A stretch of 64,000 bases of DNA from Phymatolithon calcareum (lineage: Eukaryota > Rhodophyta > Florideophyceae > Hapalidiales), in contig OZ345371.1 in the NCBI GenBank assembly GCA_977006965.1, forward strand, positions 1,984,001 through 2,048,000, read 5' to 3'. This document shows, in pieces, positions 1 through 9,883 of this stretch; position 1 is the first letter of the stretch, and each line of letters starts with the position of its first letter. The translations under genes and the position numbers were made by a program. The notes beneath the pieces are model-generated. The model was not told the origin of the DNA and searched no databases. It worked only from the letters and a program-made list of their open reading frames with translations.

Positions 1-165
1 CGAAGAAGAAGTGGGAGTTTTAATTAAGAGTTGCCAACGCATCTGCAGACGCTTGGGGCAATTTTGTGTAGGCCATACGGCCTCGGACAGGGTCTTTCTT
101 GGTTGAACGTTTGCATGGTAGGGTGCGACTCGATCTGGTGGAATTCCAAAACCTACCTCTGACCC
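1..165 (-). repeat. L1-type LINE/SINE 3' end copy
   Basis: Read on the minus strand, this ends in the L1 signature (GCCCCAAGCGTCTGCAGATG, then GTTGGCAACTC, a T/A-rich AATTAAAA stretch and a CTT-rich tail). The same block recurs about a dozen times in the window. This copy is cut by the window edge on its tail side and fades near 165 after the AGGTAGGTTTT block. Confidence 0.75.
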
Positions 166-317
166 GTAATTGAGATGTTCAGCATGAATGTCGATTAGGA
201 TTCGATCAAACAGTGGCATACGAAAGTAGATCATTGGACGTTCACGTTTAGCAGCAGTAAACGGTCTTGCGAACTTCGACCGACACCAGAAATGATCCTC
301 AATTAGGAAGAATGAGA

Positions 318-366
318 TCAACACAGATGCGTTGATAACTTTTAAATAAAAATCTACGTTCTTCTT
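318..366 (+). repeat. Very short 5'-truncated L1 3' end
   Basis: Only about 48 bp of the L1 3' end are present (CAGATGCGTTGATAACTT, TTAAATAAAAA, then CTTCTTCTT). It faces the copy at 1-165 in inverted orientation. Such extreme 5' truncation is typical of target-primed reverse transcription. Confidence 0.65.
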
Positions 367-1098
367 CTGGACGACTAACGCTTCATATTCCAACGTTAAT
401 GACCAGATTCGGAATGGTATAAATGCGACAGCACCCGAGCATAACAATGAATCGGAAGGGAGTACGGAGAGAAGTGGCCGGTGCAGTCGTCGCGCCGTGC
501 CCAGTCCCCGATTTGGGAAACCAGCGGTCATAACGGATCTCCACGACTATCTGGTGTTCGACGACATTCTTGAACAGCACGTGGACCTTCGGGAAGATCT
601 ACATCGCTGAGCGCGCTAAAGGTAATAAACTTCATTGCCGTTGTGCGAAAGTCGAAAGTCGAAATTTAGAGGATTTATTGACAAGATACCATGCGTCCTA
701 ACTTGAGGAATGTCCGCACCTTTCTAACATACGTAATCTACTGCCATCGCATAGTTTCGCTTATCTCAGTCAGGATGGCAACATTTTTTTCTTCGTCGGG
801 GGTCCACATAAATGTCTTCATGATGCGGTTTAGAGTTCCCACCGCACATACTCCTTAATTAAGCATGACCTCAACCAGTTTTGGCGGCTCGCTTGTGGAA
901 TACTGTATCTGCATCTACGATATCGTTAATTCTATAAATATTTTGCCACAAAAGCAAAAAGTTTTGCGTAGGATGTTGCAACATCCTATATTGGCACGAT
1001 GGTGCCAGTTTTTTTTCCATTCAGAAGGTCTCTATTCTAGAAATTTTTTCTTAGACATCTTCATTGCTGACATGCACGTGTACCCTCGCTAATTAGCG
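367..1098. other. No recognised gene
   Basis: No recognisable coding region. A 75-codon ATG ORF at 865-1092 (+) sits in the same frame as the following gene, separated by one TAA; it could be leader sequence, a 5' exon or chance. Its sequence matches no family known to me. Confidence 0.4.
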
Positions 1099-2661
1099 AT
1101 GAGCCAAGACTGTGCTATAAGAGTAGCAAGATTGCCAAGGCCGTGTACATCGCTGAGAAACTGTCCTCTGTTGCGTTCAATCATGTCGTCGAACGTATCG
1201 GCGAACTTGGGTGCTGCATCTGCAATGTCAAGGTGGTGCTCGCACAGTCGTCACATCAACCATACCAATAACCTGTTCGCAGCCATGGGTGTCCATCACA
1301 TGATGTCATTTGGATGCGGACTCGAAAGCTCTCGCTCTGCTTTTCAGGATCTCACAAAGACGAAGGGCTTCCCTTCGAAGGTTGCGCTTGTGCTGTTTTC
1401 GGTCGTCATTGCAGTATACAACATGCTGCTGGTTGCTATTTTGGTGCTGAACGAGGTATGGTTGTTTATCGAGAGGCTAAGCTATTGCTCGTTTTACATC
1501 TGCACGCTCTTCTTCTTCAACTTCTCTCGAATGAACTCGCTGTACGGCACCACTTTCAAAGTTGTGGAGTCTCTGCTCGGCAAGATCTGGCATGACAGTG
1601 CAATCGCGCTAATCACACCAGCCAGGCGTTGCGTTTCTTGCAAGGCTCGGAAATGCGCTGAAGGACGATGCTACAAGTTCACCAAAGGCGTCTTGTACGA
1701 TCAGATCCGCATCAGTTGCGGGTGCTACAAAAGACATCTCTCGGACCGCCTGGAACTTGCACGCGAACACGATGGTTGCAAAACGCTCTTTGTTCAGAGT
1801 GGCGGTGTCTTTGAGGCCAAGTATCTCTGGCGGTCGAGTATGCTTGAGCGGCTTAGCAAGGATGCATGCGGGGTGTTTAATGATTGTGTACTTGAGCGCT
1901 ATTTCGACATGGATCGGTCAATGTGGGTGAGTGTGCGTCTGGAGAGCCTGACCGAGAAGAAGTTTGCGGAGTTCAAGAATCGTTCAACTTTCGAGCGGAA
2001 CCGAGATGACCTTGACGAGTTGGTCCGCGTACCAATACCAGACCCCTCTCGTCTGTTTCGAATGCCAGAACTTCGCTATGCATTCCTACGAGACCGTGCG
2101 AGGGTTGAAGTCGGATCGGATATTGTCTTCACTCCCGTCGTGCTGCTTAAGCGCGCGATTCTGCTCGTGATGGCGGCTCTCAATGTGCGATATTCGAGCA
2201 ACGCGTACCACGACGAGAAGCTGCTCGCATTCTTTGTCATCCTGACGACGGTCGCATATTACGCATCGCAAAGCCTGCGCGACCGCGTTACACTGGACGA
2301 TCTCGGCGGTGCGGAGAGCAGGGTGTCCCGAATGCTTGGGATCGACTCATTGTCTGTAGGCAAGAACCTGGTTCGATACGACAGTTCAAATACGTCATGG
2401 ACTAGACACATTGGCTATGGCTCTGTTCATGTGGGTGGCATAGACGTGCTCGAAAACCTGCTCTTTGCTCGTGGTATCCTGATGGGGCCAAAAATGGTTT
2501 CTCTGGCGAGAGAGGGCACCGACATGCTTATCGCAGATGTCCAGAAACTGTCAACGGAAACGAATAAGGTAGAAGCGATCGGGTGGCAGAAGGCGGACTT
2601 TGAGGAGATTGTAACAGCTAGCGCAATCGAAGTCGCCGCGCTTGAAGCTCGCATTGTGTGA
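1099..2661 (+). CDS. Unrecognised Cys-rich membrane protein
   Basis: A 520-codon ORF from an ATG at 1099, the longest host-like ORF in the left part of the window. I do not recognise the family. Visible parts: two adjacent hydrophobic segments near residues 94-118 and 120-143; a basic Cys-rich stretch with Cys at 178, 181, 186, 191, 207 and 209, which could bind zinc; a charged middle; two more hydrophobic segments near 343-361 and 375-390; and a soluble tail of about 130 residues. This suggests an integral membrane protein with a zinc-finger-like loop, but no function can be assigned. The true 5' end is uncertain. The first ~85 residues have poor composition, and another frame at 1100-1250 also reads like protein, so a missed 5' intron is possible. 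Confidence 0.6.
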   Translation: MSQDCAIRVARLPRPCTSLRNCPLLRSIMSSNVSANLGAASAMSRWCSHSRHINHTNNLFAAMGVHHMMSFGCGLESSRSAFQDLTKTKGFPSKVALVLFSVVIAVYNMLLVAILVLNEVWLFIERLSYCSFYICTLFFFNFSRMNSLYGTTFKVVESLLGKIWHDSAIALITPARRCVSCKARKCAEGRCYKFTKGVLYDQIRISCGCYKRHLSDRLELAREHDGCKTLFVQSGGVFEAKYLWRSSMLERLSKDACGVFNDCVLERYFDMDRSMWVSVRLESLTEKKFAEFKNRSTFERNRDDLDELVRVPIPDPSRLFRMPELRYAFLRDRARVEVGSDIVFTPVVLLKRAILLVMAALNVRYSSNAYHDEKLLAFFVILTTVAYYASQSLRDRVTLDDLGGAESRVSRMLGIDSLSVGKNLVRYDSSNTSWTRHIGYGSVHVGGIDVLENLLFARGILMGPKMVSLAREGTDMLIADVQKLSTETNKVEAIGWQKADFEEIVTASAIEVAALEARIV

Positions 2662-3757
2662 GCACGGGCAGTAGTTTTAAAGTCACCGTAGTACACTAGG
2701 TTTACTCCACATCTAAGGGGACTCTAATATGTTCCCGAGATGGATGTCATATTGAGCACTAGCATAACTGCTTGTCGCGAGACTGGACACGCACCACTAC
2801 ACGGAGACACACGTGTGCTCTTCGCGGAAATAAGTCAAGTCGAAATATGCGCACATGTGCGCGGAGGCAGTTTTCCACAGGTGGACAACAGGGTAATTCA
2901 GAGTTAGCATCGTTCCGCTTATCAGGAGTCTATGCACCAATGCTCTTTCTCTTCGACTGCGCATCACTTCGATTTCCTCAAAATGAAACTGTATCGCGCA
3001 AGGTATTGTGAGCTTACATTATTTCAACGTTTCTGCATGATTCGATATACCCTTCTTAGGACACGTTGTTTTTCTCACTCTGCGGTTCTTCACCCTCGCC
3101 CCTGAATCTCCTGTCCTGTCCACAGTCGTAGCCAATCGTTCCCTTAATTTTGAGAGTAGCTGCTGCCGACGGAAATCTCAATGCCCTACAGTATGGACAT
3201 GGTTTCTATAGTCTATTCCAATGCCACTCTACTCAAGTTCCCAATAGAATAATGGTTGCCATGTCCGTCTCAATCTTCACATAAACGTTTTGTACTTTGA
3301 TTTTATCTAGCGTTCTGTGAGGAGAGCATTCGGGCATTGCTTTTGAGAATTTCTTTTCGTCGATTGTCGCTCAATGTGTTCTGCAGTCCCAGTATATTAC
3401 TTTCTTCATCGCAAAACAAGAACATCGTCTCATCTCTCCCCTAGCGCTTCGGAAGCAATACCGGGCACTTCTGGGTGGACGATATTATTCGACAGTGAAG
3501 CCCCTGCTCTGAGCAAAGAACTCCCTGGAGCTTTACGTGGCCCCATGTCGTATATACGAGTTGCGGGAAAAAGCACTCTCAATAAGTCAAGAAACGAGGG
3601 GAAGACATTCGTTGCGCGTCTCTACTCTGGGAGCTCCCATGCGCCCATATCTGTTATTCGGCTATAGCACCAACGTACGCAGAGTGGAGAATGCCTGGAA
3701 GCCTACACTTAATGTCGAAGCCACAGCAGGAAGGTATCAATAGTACGGTCGGGGGAG
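2662..3757. other. No recognised gene
   Basis: Only short ORFs without family resemblance. No repeat of the window's known families until the L1 tail at 3758. Nothing further can be supported. Confidence 0.4.
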
Positions 3758-3932
3758 AAGAAGAAGAAAGTTAGATTTTATTTAAAAGTTACCAACGCAT
3801 CTGCTGACGCTTGGAGCAACTTTCCTAGTGCCAAGAGGTTTTGGCTGGATACTGTCTATGGAAGAGTTTCTTTTCTTGTTGGTGCAACACTATTCAGTGG
3901 ACTACAAAAACCCACCTCTGGTCTCCTTGTGC
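3758..3932 (-). repeat. 5'-truncated L1 3' end with 12-bp TSD
   Basis: A 175-bp L1 3' end (minus orientation) flanked by a perfect 12-bp direct repeat, CGGTCGGGGGAG, at 3746-3757 and 3933-3944. The TSD fixes both ends: the CTT tail at 3758 and a ragged 5' end at 3932. This marks a retrotransposition event. Confidence 0.85.
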
Positions 3933-4147
3933 GGTCGGGGGAGCGCCACGCGGAAAAACAATTGGGCCTGACAGGATCGGAGTTGAAATGTTCCAAGCAA
4001 AATTTTTGAATTGAGCAGGGACCTGATTGCTTCCCTATGGGAAATGTATGGTTTGCTGAAACGCATTCCGATATCATGGCCACGACCGGTGCTGATTCGG
4101 ATTCACAGAAAAGGAGCCCTGTGCGAATCTGCAGGTCCGCGAGCGCC

Positions 4148-4443
4148 ATGAAGAAGAGAAAACGCTTTGCAACCGTCCTAGACCTCTCTACGGCATGTGA
4201 TCGCGTTGCTAGGGACGCGATCTTTCAAAAACGTGTTGACAAATGCCTACCCCTAGACCTAATGAAGATCGTCAGACACCTGCTCAAACCATATTGGATC
4301 ACAACGGCTGGAGACGGGGAGAATATATGGCTCCTAATCAACCGCATAGTCCCTCAAAGATCCTCCCTCGGCCCCTGCTTGTACTACTTGTTGCAGAAGC
4401 GTTGGTAACACTTCTTCTTGTACTACTTGTTCATGGACAAATT
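4148..4443 (+). pseudogene. LINE reverse transcriptase fragment
   Basis: The translation contains the RT palm signature VLDLSTACDRVARDAI followed by a degraded VPQ.S.LGPCLY motif and a MDKFA continuation, matching the other RTs in this window (VPQGSPLSPSLYNIF.DEFA). The frame is broken by a 24-bp insertion at 4393-4416, and the remainder is cut off by the piggyBac-like element starting at 4450. The catalytic F.DD box is absent, so the fragment is dead. Confidence 0.8.
4393..4416 (+). repeat. 24-bp minimal L1/SINE tail insertion
   Basis: These 24 bp match the last bases of the L1/SINE 3' end (GCAGAAGCGTTGG, TAACAC, then CTTCTT). They are flanked by a perfect 15-bp duplication, CTTGTACTACTTGTT, at 4378-4392 and 4417-4431. 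The insertion lies inside the LINE RT fragment, where it separates LYYL from the next residues FMDKFA. It looks like an almost completely 5'-truncated retrotransposition. Confidence 0.75.
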
Positions 4444-4600
4444 TGCTCTAGTGTCTATGTGTCGAACACCCTCAGATGATGGTGGATTTAAAAGCTCAGA
4501 AAGTCGGTAAAGAGAAAGGGTAACGTTTATTAGCGCCAGATTCGGAAAGGCGACCTTTTTCTTGGTGAGGAGTAACCCAACTACTGCCTTAAAATCGCGT

Positions 4601-4689
4601 AAGCGAAGGATTGTAGCGCAACGAAAAGTCTTTCAGGTGCAATGATAATTGACAAAGGGAGCTTCAATTAAACAGAAATCCAATCCAAT
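4601..4689 (+). repeat. 89-bp retroposon tail with 14-bp TSD
   Basis: This insert within piggyBac-like copy A is flanked by a perfect 14-bp duplication, CCTTAAAATCGCGT, at 4587-4600 and 4690-4703. It ends GGGAGCTTCAATTAAACAG and then a short ATCCA-type repeat, resembling a LINE 3' end of an additional family. A near-identical copy is at 43684-43775. Copy C of the host element has the uninterrupted target. Confidence 0.8.
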
Positions 4690-4769
4690 CCTTAAAATCG
4701 CGTCGTTCGGTGGTGGGAATGAATATATGCTGGTCACTCAGAAGAAACATATCTGCCATTCCACGAGAA

Positions 4770-5850
4770 AAAGACTAGCCGCGCGCCGTCGGTACATCAG
4801 TACAAACTAAGGAAGCATCGGTAACCGGTCTCGAAGAGTGCTTCGGACTATACGGAGCCTTTTCGAAGTCAAAAAAGGTGAGTGGTATGGTTCAGAATGT
4901 ACTCGTTGAAAAAACCAATGGTCGCAGGAGCATGTCACATCGCGTGAAATGGGTCCTAATTCGTTATCCTTTGAAGACGGCTAAGATTAAGACAGTCAAT
5001 ATTGTCAACGCCAAGACAGAGAACGCTGACGGTGACATTTCAGACGCTCAACAGCTTGAACCGATCCAACACCGGCAAAATCGCGGTACCGCCCAGGCCG
5101 GCTTACAGTGCTCATCCGTACCAATCTTCATCACGAAACGCCTGTTTATCGTCTACAGTCGCTATCAAATGCTACTCAAAAGGGCATACAAGCTTCGGTT
5201 CAATCTTCAGAAGATCTAAACGCCATCTTTCGAGCTCTCTCGCCTAAGTCATACAGGGCCCTTGGGACCAACACCGGGAACTTGATGTCATCACGCCCGA
5301 CCGCAAGCCGAATACTAGCGTTCATTTGGTTCAAGTTACAAGCGAAAAGTTCTATGTCCGTTTTAGGGACGATTTTCCTCTCAGTTGTGGAAACTTCGCA
5401 CTCTAAACGAAGACTTCTTCTCCGAGAATTGTGGTATTGGACATCATTCGAAGTATGATTCCGTGGTGGCGATGTTTCCCCAAGTTACCTACGAAAACTT
5501 GATTCTTGGACGTCCGCTAAGCTGAGAAGAAAGGGGCGAAAAAAGACTGCAGTGGCAGAGCCTATTAAGGTTTTCGAAATACTCGTCCTCATGGCAAGAA
5601 ATGAGTTCGACGCTGAGAGCGCTTTCTGGAAGTCTACCAAGCCGAAGAAGTACTTCCCCGGCCCTTCTCTTCAAAAACAGGGATGCCGATGACCGAATAC
5701 CTCTGGTTGATTTCAGTCAGAGTGCAACCAAGTGAATTAGGCGACATGCACTCTGTGCAGTACCGCTGGTCGCTCGATCAAGATTCTGTCGATACCTTGA
5801 ATGGCCACAGAAAGCGCACTGTGTCAATGAGATTTTGAAGGCGGGATGGC
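4770..5850 (+). pseudogene. piggyBac-like transposase N-half, frameshifted
   Basis: Pieces in shifting frames align with the gene in copies B and C: a basic N-terminus, KVSGMVQNVLVEK, MSHRVKWVLI, KIKTV.IVN, then ELDVITPD, a GIG.HS.YDSVVAMFP block and KVFEILVLMARNEFDAE, AFWKSTKPKKYFPGPS, PMTEYLWLISVRV, HSVQYRWSLDQD. The second half has the spacing of the region preceding the first catalytic Asp in piggyBac-derived (DDE_Tnp_1_7) proteins of oomycetes and algae. The Asp-containing catalytic core itself is not visible downstream, so this is a non-autonomous or decayed copy. The family call is from remembered motif patterns, not a search. Confidence 0.6.
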
Positions 5851-6512
5851 CCACGGAATGGCAGTTCTGTGCTGTCTTGTGGTCGCGTATTCCCGTATAA
5901 AGCGCATTGCATGTGCGGATTCATACTTGGTGAGCATTGCCTCTGCAGACATTCAACAAATGCGCTTATAGTTCATAGGGGCCATCAAACTCTTCTGGTA
6001 ATTTCTAGGTCGTTAGCTGGCAGCTGTTCTTTGGTGCTCCATACAGAGTGTCGGGACATGACGCAGTGAAGGTTTTGCGAAATGCCGGGCGAGCCACTCA
6101 TCGACAGCATTTGACACGTGCATTACTTGTCGACGTTCAGTCGCGCCAGAACGTACATTTGAATTCCAGAGCAGTGTTGGACGCCACGTTAACCCTGAAA
6201 AAAATAAAAGGATGACTGCAGATGTCATGATGACTGCTTTTTTAGTGAAAAACAACTGCAGAGTTTGAAAATTCAAGACGGTTTCAATCGAAAAAAAATT
6301 GTGTGCTCCCTATGTAATAGGCTTGACAGTGCCACCATATACATTTGCGACACTTCTACTGTTATGAACTGCTTCACTAAGCATGCTGAAGACATCTATG
6401 AGCTTGGCGCTGTTGATGCGCTTGATAGCCAAAAGCTTTCATGTGCAAAAATTAAATGAATCTTATTCCCTCAATTGAGGGAAAATTTCCGTCAAATAGA
6501 CACTAGGAACTT

Positions 6513-6640
6513 AGAGAAGAAGACAGAGCGGTGACAGAAAAAAAACTAGATGACCTTTTGCTCTTCATCAAAACCATAATTGAGAGTATGCAGAATGAAG
6601 AAGGCCTGTACTGAAACAAGAAGCGGAGTGTCGAGAATCA
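6513..6640 (+). repeat. L2 LINE C-terminal coding remnant
   Basis: It translates to the L2 ORF end: EKKLDDLLLF, IIESMQNEEGLY and a stop at 6612, nearly the same as the ORF ends at 15.7 and 35.2 kb. It abuts the 3' end of the SANT-like gene on the opposite strand. Confidence 0.7.
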
Positions 6641-7825
6641 AAAAAATCGAGTACCAGCTAGGGGCTCCGACACAAGATCATCGATTTTTCCGAGGGCACG
6701 CGCATATCCCTCCGAGTTGCCAACAGCGAGAAACGATGTCGCCAGAAACCGAAGACCGTTGAGCCGAAACCGCCTGTAGCGCAATTGAAGCTCAAGACTG
6801 TCAATGTCAAATTCAAAAAAATGATCCTCCGGGAGGTCATTCGGATCTCCTGATATGTCGAACTCAATCTCTTCGGGAGCAGACTCGGCATCAACAGGCA
6901 AGAGTCGCAGACCAAGAACCGACGGAGGGACGGGAACTTGAGGACGAAGCGGAGTGTGGGGTTCATTCCTGGTTGTTGCGGCCGCCGTTTCCAGCAGCAT
7001 GCTGAACGCGGGCAGACTTGACTTCACTGGCGGGCCAGGAGCAGCGACAGCGGGCGCCCTGACGCATACATTGGAACTGTTAGGACGAGGAGACCCAGGC
7101 AGATTCATTGACTGAAACGGACGCTGACGCGCTGCCGTTGTCATCGAAGGAGGGCAACTGGAAGCACGTGGTTTGTTGTGCGTAGGCGGTTTCACGGGGT
7201 CTGTGGACTCAGGTGTGGGTTGTTTCTGGGTTCTCCAAATAGATGCACGAATGATTCGACCAATAACTTCATGCACGTCATAGAAAAGTCCGAACATGCG
7301 GGAGCACTCCTTCCGAACATGCCCTTCGTCGTTGCTGGTGCACTTGTGTCCTTTAGAAACCTGATACATTAAAACCTTCTTGTACCTCCTTTCCAGATAA
7401 GCAAGTCGTTTCTCCACCTCCCGCGGCGTAAACCCCATATAAGTGATCATTGATCTGTTCAACTTGTCAGCTATTAAAACTGTTGCGCGCTCTCGCTCAA
7501 CCGAATAATACATGGCTACAAAAGGGCGCCATGCCCTGAGCAATATCATGTCTTCGACCGCCCCAAACCTGCGTTGGCGAGCTGGTCGTCGGCCGTACGG
7601 CTCCCCATCGTGGTAGTGTAATCCTGGAGGTGGTTTTGGTCGGCGCACTGCGTCATACCGCCTGTCTCGGTACAGGTAGGCGTCGCGCTCGTAGTTGGCG
7701 TCACGAACACGCCTCAGCATCGCTGCTGCATCCAGTGAGCCGTCACTAGTGGGTTCTGGGCTTCTCCTGCACCATTGTCGGATGGACGAGATTCTTTGAC
7801 GAACTCGCCGGAAGAGTCGATTCAT
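6638..7825 (-). CDS. Myb/SANT-like domain protein
   Basis: A 395-residue ORF from an ATG at 7825. A basic N-terminus (about residues 1-60, many Arg) precedes a helical region at roughly 87-185 with regularly spaced Trp/Tyr/aromatic residues (EDMILLRAWRPF, REVEKRLAYLERRYKKVL), in the style of Myb/SANT-like or trihelix DNA-binding domains. A long Pro/Ser/Thr-rich linker follows (about 200-310), then an acidic segment (EEIEFDISGDPNDLPEDHF) and a final helical segment. This layout suits a nuclear DNA-binding factor, or a Myb-like accessory protein of a Harbinger-type transposon; I cannot separate the two. The stop lies at the edge of LINE debris, so the native C-terminus may differ by a few residues. 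Confidence 0.6.
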   Translation of the reverse strand: MNRLFRRVRQRISSIRQWCRRSPEPTSDGSLDAAAMLRRVRDANYERDAYLYRDRRYDAVRRPKPPPGLHYHDGEPYGRRPARQRRFGAVEDMILLRAWRPFVAMYYSVERERATVLIADKLNRSMITYMGFTPREVEKRLAYLERRYKKVLMYQVSKGHKCTSNDEGHVRKECSRMFGLFYDVHEVIGRIIRASIWRTQKQPTPESTDPVKPPTHNKPRASSCPPSMTTAARQRPFQSMNLPGSPRPNSSNVCVRAPAVAAPGPPVKSSLPAFSMLLETAAATTRNEPHTPLRPQVPVPPSVLGLRLLPVDAESAPEEIEFDISGDPNDLPEDHFFEFDIDSLELQLRYRRFRLNGLRFLATSFLAVGNSEGYARALGKIDDLVSEPLAGTRFF

Positions 7826-8159
7826 TTTGTGGTGTGTCTTGGACTGCTTTCTTTGTGCACAGTAGTGGACGAAGGAGGCGGATTAAATAGCCTCAACAGG
7901 CGAGAAAATCTGTGTTTGTCCAACTCGGAATGGTTCAAATTGCATGGTATTTCTTGGCACATCACCCTGTTCCGTCCTTTGGAGAGACATTGCCGGGATC
8001 ACATTTTGGCAAGCCACCAAATTAAGTGCTGAATTTGGAACTTGCTTGCATGCGCACGCAATAAACTTGGAGTGTGAGCTCCCGAGGGCGGCAAATGGCA
8101 TATAAGTATTTTAATGGGTTGCCAAACTGCGTTGCCAAGCGACATTTCGTATTCAATAA
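7826..8159. other. Upstream region of SANT-like gene
   Basis: Presumably the 5' flank of the minus-strand gene ending at 7825. No clear TATA box and no repeat of a known family are visible. Confidence 0.35.
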
Positions 8160-8330
8160 TTGCCGGAGTTGACTATCCCTTCTGGATCAGGAATTAAAGC
8201 ACAAATAAAGAGGAAAAATTCATACGATCTTCCTGACTCCACCCCGGCGATCATCAGACGCCCGAAAACAAGGCACCGCATTTGTACCGTACCAAATTCG
8301 TACGGTATCCCCGAATGTGTCTTCGAGAAG
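8160..8330 (+). repeat. LINE C-terminal coding remnant (L3-like)
   Basis: The translation contains KRKNSYDLPDSTPAII.RPKTRHR, matching the KRKIPYD.PGSSPAI....KARHR block near the end of the L3 ORF (45.7 kb). It is degraded beyond that point. Confidence 0.65.
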
Positions 8331-8823
8331 TGTGGTAATACCAATTCTCATGATCAATCTCATGTCAGAAAAGGTACTGCGATAGAGCTTAGCGAACCAA
8401 AGAACTTCGATGTTTCATGCCCATTGTGCTGTGACGTGGATGAGAAGGACGAAATCGAGAAGAAAACAAATCACTCAGCAAAAGACGATGACAATTAGCG
8501 TACGGAGAGGGATATCCGCTACATGCTGGAACACGGGCTCATATCGAGTGCGCCGTAAAGCCTGGTTGGTGATCTCATACATGAGAGCATCCACCACAAA
8601 CAAGTATAGATCGAAATGAAAGAAGAAAAAGAGCCAAAATTGCCGTCGATACCAACGAGAAATCAAACCCTGCAGTTCAAATTCAATCCAGGAAGCACAG
8701 ATCTCTTTCAGGCAAGTTTCTCTGTGGTCCCTTCCCACGACGAAAACCAGAGTTTTACATTGATCATTTCAACGGGGACCCGAGAAGAGAGTCAGAAAAC
8801 TCTACAACGAATTAACAATACCA

Positions 8824-8873
8824 AAGGAAGAAGAAGAGTAGATATTTATTTAAAAGTTACCAGCGCAACTGCG
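8824..8873 (-). repeat. Short L1 tail copy
   Basis: About 43 bp of the L1 3' end (minus orientation), with AAAGGAAG on both sides (8823-8830 and 8874-8881) as a possible 8-bp TSD. It forms the landing site of the next SINE-like copy. Confidence 0.55.
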
Positions 8874-8884
8874 AAAGGAAGAAG

Positions 8885-9282
8885 AAGAAGTGGAGATTTT
8901 TATTATAGTGTTACCAACGCATCTGCAGACGCTTGGGGCAACACTTCTGATGAGCCACGAGGACTCAACTCAGAGCCCAGAGGCTCCATTTCGCATAAAA
9001 ACGGCTATAGTCAGCAAAATTAGAAAACCTACCTCTGATCTCAACGGAGAGATCTCGAGGGGGAAAATCATTTCACTTCAATGGCCACGCAGAGCATCGT
9101 ATCGTGTCGAGGTCGTTTTCCGCGCCGAAGCAAGTTCACCGACGTCCCGGGTCCGCGTGCCGTGCCGATCTTCAGGACTTACTCTCGCTCGGCCTGCCCG
9201 CCGATCCACGCGGGGGGGTTACTGACGTCCCCAGTCTTGCGTGCGCCGGAGCGCGATGGGCGAGTTTACCGACGTCCCGGGT
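8885..9282 (-). mobile_element. SINE-like element with L1 tail, copy 1
   Basis: About 398 bp, minus orientation. The 5' end is at 9282 (GACCCGGGACGTCGGTAAAC) and the L1-type 3' end with CTT tail is at 8885. It is flanked by a duplication beginning CAACTGCGAAAGGAAG, up to 19 bp long, at 8866-8884 and 9283-9301. The 5' end matches that of the copy at 52531-52853, so both appear full length. This copy has three internal occurrences of a GACGTCCCGGGTC-like motif, suggesting internal tandem amplification. I could not identify Pol III A and B boxes. Confidence 0.7.
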
Positions 9283-9319
9283 CAACTGCGAAAGGAAGAA
9301 GGATCTCGGGAAGAAAAAC

Positions 9320-9510
9320 GAAATTGGCTAAAGGCTAACTTCTGCTCTTGAAGATCAATATGTCAGCAGAAATGATGACGTGATATGATTTGTTAAGGAA
9401 ACGGGAAGGTACTACACTGAGAAACTAGACACGAGAAACTGCTCTTGTGTTGGTGGGTGCTGGAATTGAGGGCTTCTAAAATAAAAAACTTGCAACTCTC
9501 CCCTCCATGT
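9320..9510 (+). repeat. L5 LINE 3' end
   Basis: Ends GAGGGCTTCTAAAATAAAA then CTTGCAACTCTCCCC, as at 44.2 and 57.5 kb and, on the minus strand, downstream of the RT at 10.5 kb. Confidence 0.65.
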
Positions 9511-9587
9511 CTTCGGAAGCGCGACGAAGCGGGAAATGAAACTAGACTCGGCGTGAAACGAAAAGAGAGCAAGTAGTTTTTCTTAAT

Positions 9588-9720
9588 CCAAGTTTATTTT
9601 AAATCGCTACAGACTTCCGAAGATATGGGCAAGGCTTCCGCAGTTGCTACCTTCTCTTGTGCAGCTCACGCAAACACATCGCCAGAATGGCGGACGAAAA
9701 AACTTAGGATCTCAGATAAT
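9588..9720 (-). repeat. L2 LINE 3' end
   Basis: Minus-orientation L2 3' UTR: CTTCGGAAGTCTGTAGCGATTTAAAATAAAC-type end with the preceding TGAG.AAGCCTTGCCCATATC block shared with six other places in the window. Confidence 0.65.
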
Positions 9721-9883
9721 CTGGTCTAAGTTATAAAACTCCTGTATAGACATCGTGTGCTGTTTTTGTCACAAAGACCAGGGGCTGCTGTGAACGGACC
9801 ACAATCTTCAACCTTGCGAGAACACAAGTAGACGAGGAGATCAATCACGTATACGACGCTACAACGTGTAGCGAGGGGAGGAA

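Larger units (their letters stand above)
4450..6504 (+). mobile_element. piggyBac-like element, copy A (degenerate)
   Basis: Terminal inverted repeats begin AGTGTCTAT and carry an internal palindromic CCCTCAATTGAGGG block; the right end reads GACACT at 6499-6504. Two further copies (53896-54880 and 54881-56835) share both ends and the interior. It interrupts the LINE RT fragment on its left. Copy A itself carries an 89-bp insertion at 4601-4689. TTAA target duplications, the hallmark of classical piggyBac, are not seen at either end, so the superfamily call rests on the protein alone. Confidence 0.7.

Noticed and set aside
4450-4453. TTAA target duplication for the piggyBac-like elements
   Set aside because: Flanks of all three copies were inspected; none has TTAA at the AGTGTC ends.
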